A stretch of DNA of 36,041 nt from Anaerolineae bacterium. GTDB lineage: Bacteria; Chloroflexota; Anaerolineae; Promineifilales; Promineifilaceae. This document shows positions 34,608 to 36,041 of this stretch, in pieces. Under the pieces are notes generated by a model. That model was not told the origin of the DNA and made no database searches. It was given only the letters and a program-made list of their open reading frames with translations. The stretch's first letter is position 1. Every line of letters begins with the position of its first letter. The DNA is taken from the NCBI GenBank assembly GCA_023384415.1, contig JAHDWJ010000015.1, positions 132,270 to 168,310 on the forward strand, given 5' to 3'. The translations under genes and the position numbers were made by a program.

Positions 34608-35010
34608 GAGTATCCTCAATGGGGTTCAAGAATTGGGACATCTAAGACATCCGACATGACGCAAAACCGCCGGCAATCCCCAACATAATAAATGTATAAC
34701 AACTGTGGATAACTCAGACAACTTGCGGTATATACGAAAGGCATTTCAAGCGAGGCTCGGAGACGGTGATTAAAGCCAAATAAAGGTCAAAGAAGCTGAA
34801 ACGAGGAGGGTGCTCTGGAAAAATCGCCTTAATGGAAGCTGAGAAACAGCCCCAAAAAGATAGAAAATGTATTAGGCTCGGAAAATGGCAAACGGTGGGA
34901 TGTCTGCCCCATGAAAATTAAGGATAAGTTGGCTATGAGGGTTGTCAAAGGCTATAAAAAGTTGGAAAATACGGTTGCGGTGGGTTATTCCCCCACTGTG
35001 GATAAGTAGG
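34608..35010 (+). promoter_or_regulatory. CRISPR leader region with two perfect DnaA-box matches
   Basis: A 400-bp AT-richer region ahead of the first repeat. It contains TGTGGATAA, the complement of the DnaA box TTATCCACA, at 34704-34712 and again at 34997-35005, six bases before the first repeat. A possible promoter is TTGGCT (34929-34934), 18 nt, TATAAA (34953-34958), which would drive transcription into the array. No reading frame of note. Confidence 0.6.
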
Positions 35011-36001
35011 GGGGGAGCGACCGCGTTTTTCCATGAGGAGTTGAAACCCAGGCATGCTTGGGCAGCCAGGACAAACTGTACTCCGGGGGAGCGACCGCGT
35101 TTTTCCATGAGGAGTTGAAACCCAGTCCATACGGCGAGCAAGCTCGCGAAAGTCTGGGGGGGAGCGACCGCGTTTTTCCATGAGGAGTTGAAACCCGGTT
35201 ATTCAATGACTGGGGTACCATGCGGGCGTTTCGGGGGAGCGACCGCGTTTTTCCATGAGGAGTTGAAACTCACATCCCTCGAAAGGTTTGTGACCGTATC
35301 TCTACCGGGGGAGCGACCGCGTTTTTCCATGAGGAGTTGAAACATGACTGGGGCCACAAATACGTAAGCCGCCCCTGCCGGGGGGAGCGACCGCGTTTTT
35401 CCATGAGGAGTTGAAACTCGGCTGCTTATACCCATAGAGTCAGGTTTCTCTTGGGGGAGCGACCGCGTTTTTCCATGAGGAGTTGAAACGAACGGTGTAT
35501 CATTCTTAAATTCGCCGCTAATATGGGGGAGCGACCGCGTTTTTCCATGAGGAGTTGAAACAAGGGCTTTGGGTATGAAAGAAACTTCAGGATTTTTGGG
35601 GGAGCGACCGCGTTTTTCCATGAGGAGTTGAAACCAAGATTGTCAGTGGGTGGAGGTAAAAGGCGGCTTAGGGGGGAGCGACCGCGTTTTTCCATGAGGA
35701 GTTGAAACACTAGACAAAGCACCGTGGGGGCAAGCAATATCCAAGGGGGAGCGACCGCGTTTTTCCATGAGGAGTTGAAACAGTGACTCGCGCCACTACC
35801 GTCATATTCGCAATTGGGGGGAGCGACCGCGTTTTTCCATGAGGAGTTGAAACAGTTGGCTGGGTAAGAAATCCATTTCGTGTCTTTACGGGGGAGCGAC
35901 CGCGTTTTTCCATGAGGAGTTGAAACACAAACCAATATAGCGGAACTTACGAGACATTATATTGGGGGAGCGACCGCGTTTTTCCATGAGAGGGTTAGAA
36001 C
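35011..36001 (+). CRISPR. CRISPR array, 14 repeats and 13 spacers
   Basis: Repeats of 37 bp start GGGGGAGCGACCGCG and end GAGGAGTTGAAAC. Repeat starts are 35011, 35085, 35158, 35233, 35307, 35381, 35453, 35525, 35598, 35672, 35745, 35817, 35890 and 35964. Spacers are 35-38 bp and all different. Repeats 1-13 are identical; the 14th (35964-36001) has a degenerate 3' end, marking the distal end. The 3' terminal GTTGAAAC resembles the 5' handle of type I and III crRNAs. The leader is therefore on the left and transcription is rightward. No cas gene is in the window; type cannot be assigned. Reverse-strand frames through the repeats (LLMEKRGRSP and the like) are not genes. Confidence 0.97.
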
Positions 36002-36041
36002 TGAATTTGGGGGTAATTTTTCACCTGACGTATTGAATAAA

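Noticed and set aside
34608..35010. Chromosomal replication origin, suggested by two DnaA boxes
   Set aside because: Only two boxes, no AT-rich unwinding element of note, and no dnaA, dnaN or other origin-linked genes nearby.
34872..35935. Reverse-strand reading frames through the CRISPR array giving repeated peptides such as LLMEKRGRSP and STPHGKTRSLP
   Set aside because: They are translations of the 37-bp repeats in different frames; spacers differ in length and content, so no protein is implied.

Overview
The window looks like chromosomal DNA of a Chloroflexota bacterium, probably Anaerolineae-like. This is inferred from gene content, moderate GC, and intergenic and even intragenic DNA crowded with short palindromic or text-like dispersed repeats; no rRNA or tRNA is present to confirm it. 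A strong genome signature is the octamer GCGGCCGC: I counted about 65 copies by eye, where about one is expected.

Layout. 1-2.5 kb: an inverted-repeat element, an MFS transporter and a divergent LuxR-type regulator. 2.5-7 kb: a nucleotidyltransferase-fold protein and two tandem class-A-beta-lactamase-like membrane-anchored proteins, the first of which has lost its catalytic serine. 7-8.5 kb: a DEAD-box RNA helicase. 8.9-10.3 kb: an ECF sigma factor overlapping a membrane protein with an external calcium-binding repeat array. 10.7-14.2 kb: a GT87-like membrane protein, then a MarR/GbsR-type regulator with a palindromic operator and an ABC exporter. 14.4-22.5 kb: the histidine biosynthesis cluster on the minus strand (hisG-hisD-GNAT, then hisC-hisB-hisH-hisA-hisF), interrupted by an orphan Phd/YefM antitoxin. 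hisF and hisC both carry in-frame insertions made of dispersed-repeat DNA. Upstream of hisG lies what looks like a complete transcription attenuator: promoter, a leader peptide with six His codons, and a Rho-independent terminator, with a competing antiterminator pairing that can be drawn by hand.

22.5-24.1 kb: a ThiF/E1-like enzyme followed by a start-less reading frame. 24.4-27.2 kb: a single-domain response regulator, a LysO-type exporter split into two genes, an ABC ATPase without a permease, and YggT. 27.3-28.5 kb: acyl-CoA dehydrogenase. 28.7-33.2 kb: a probable sugar-acid catabolic cassette (UxuA-like dehydratase, NAD-dependent SDR, RraA-like aldolase, enolase-superfamily dehydratase). 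33.3-36.0 kb: a small membrane protein, a protein resembling the helicase-associated XPB/Ssl2 N-terminal domain, and a CRISPR array of 14 repeats with its leader on the left. No cas gene lies in the window.

Most interesting: the hisG attenuator, the highly iterated GCGGCCGC palindrome, the repeat insertions inside hisF and hisC, the catalytically dead beta-lactamase paralogue beside its intact twin, and several families of MITE-like elements with terminal inverted repeats. Limits: all reading was by eye; family assignments come from motifs, not from searches.
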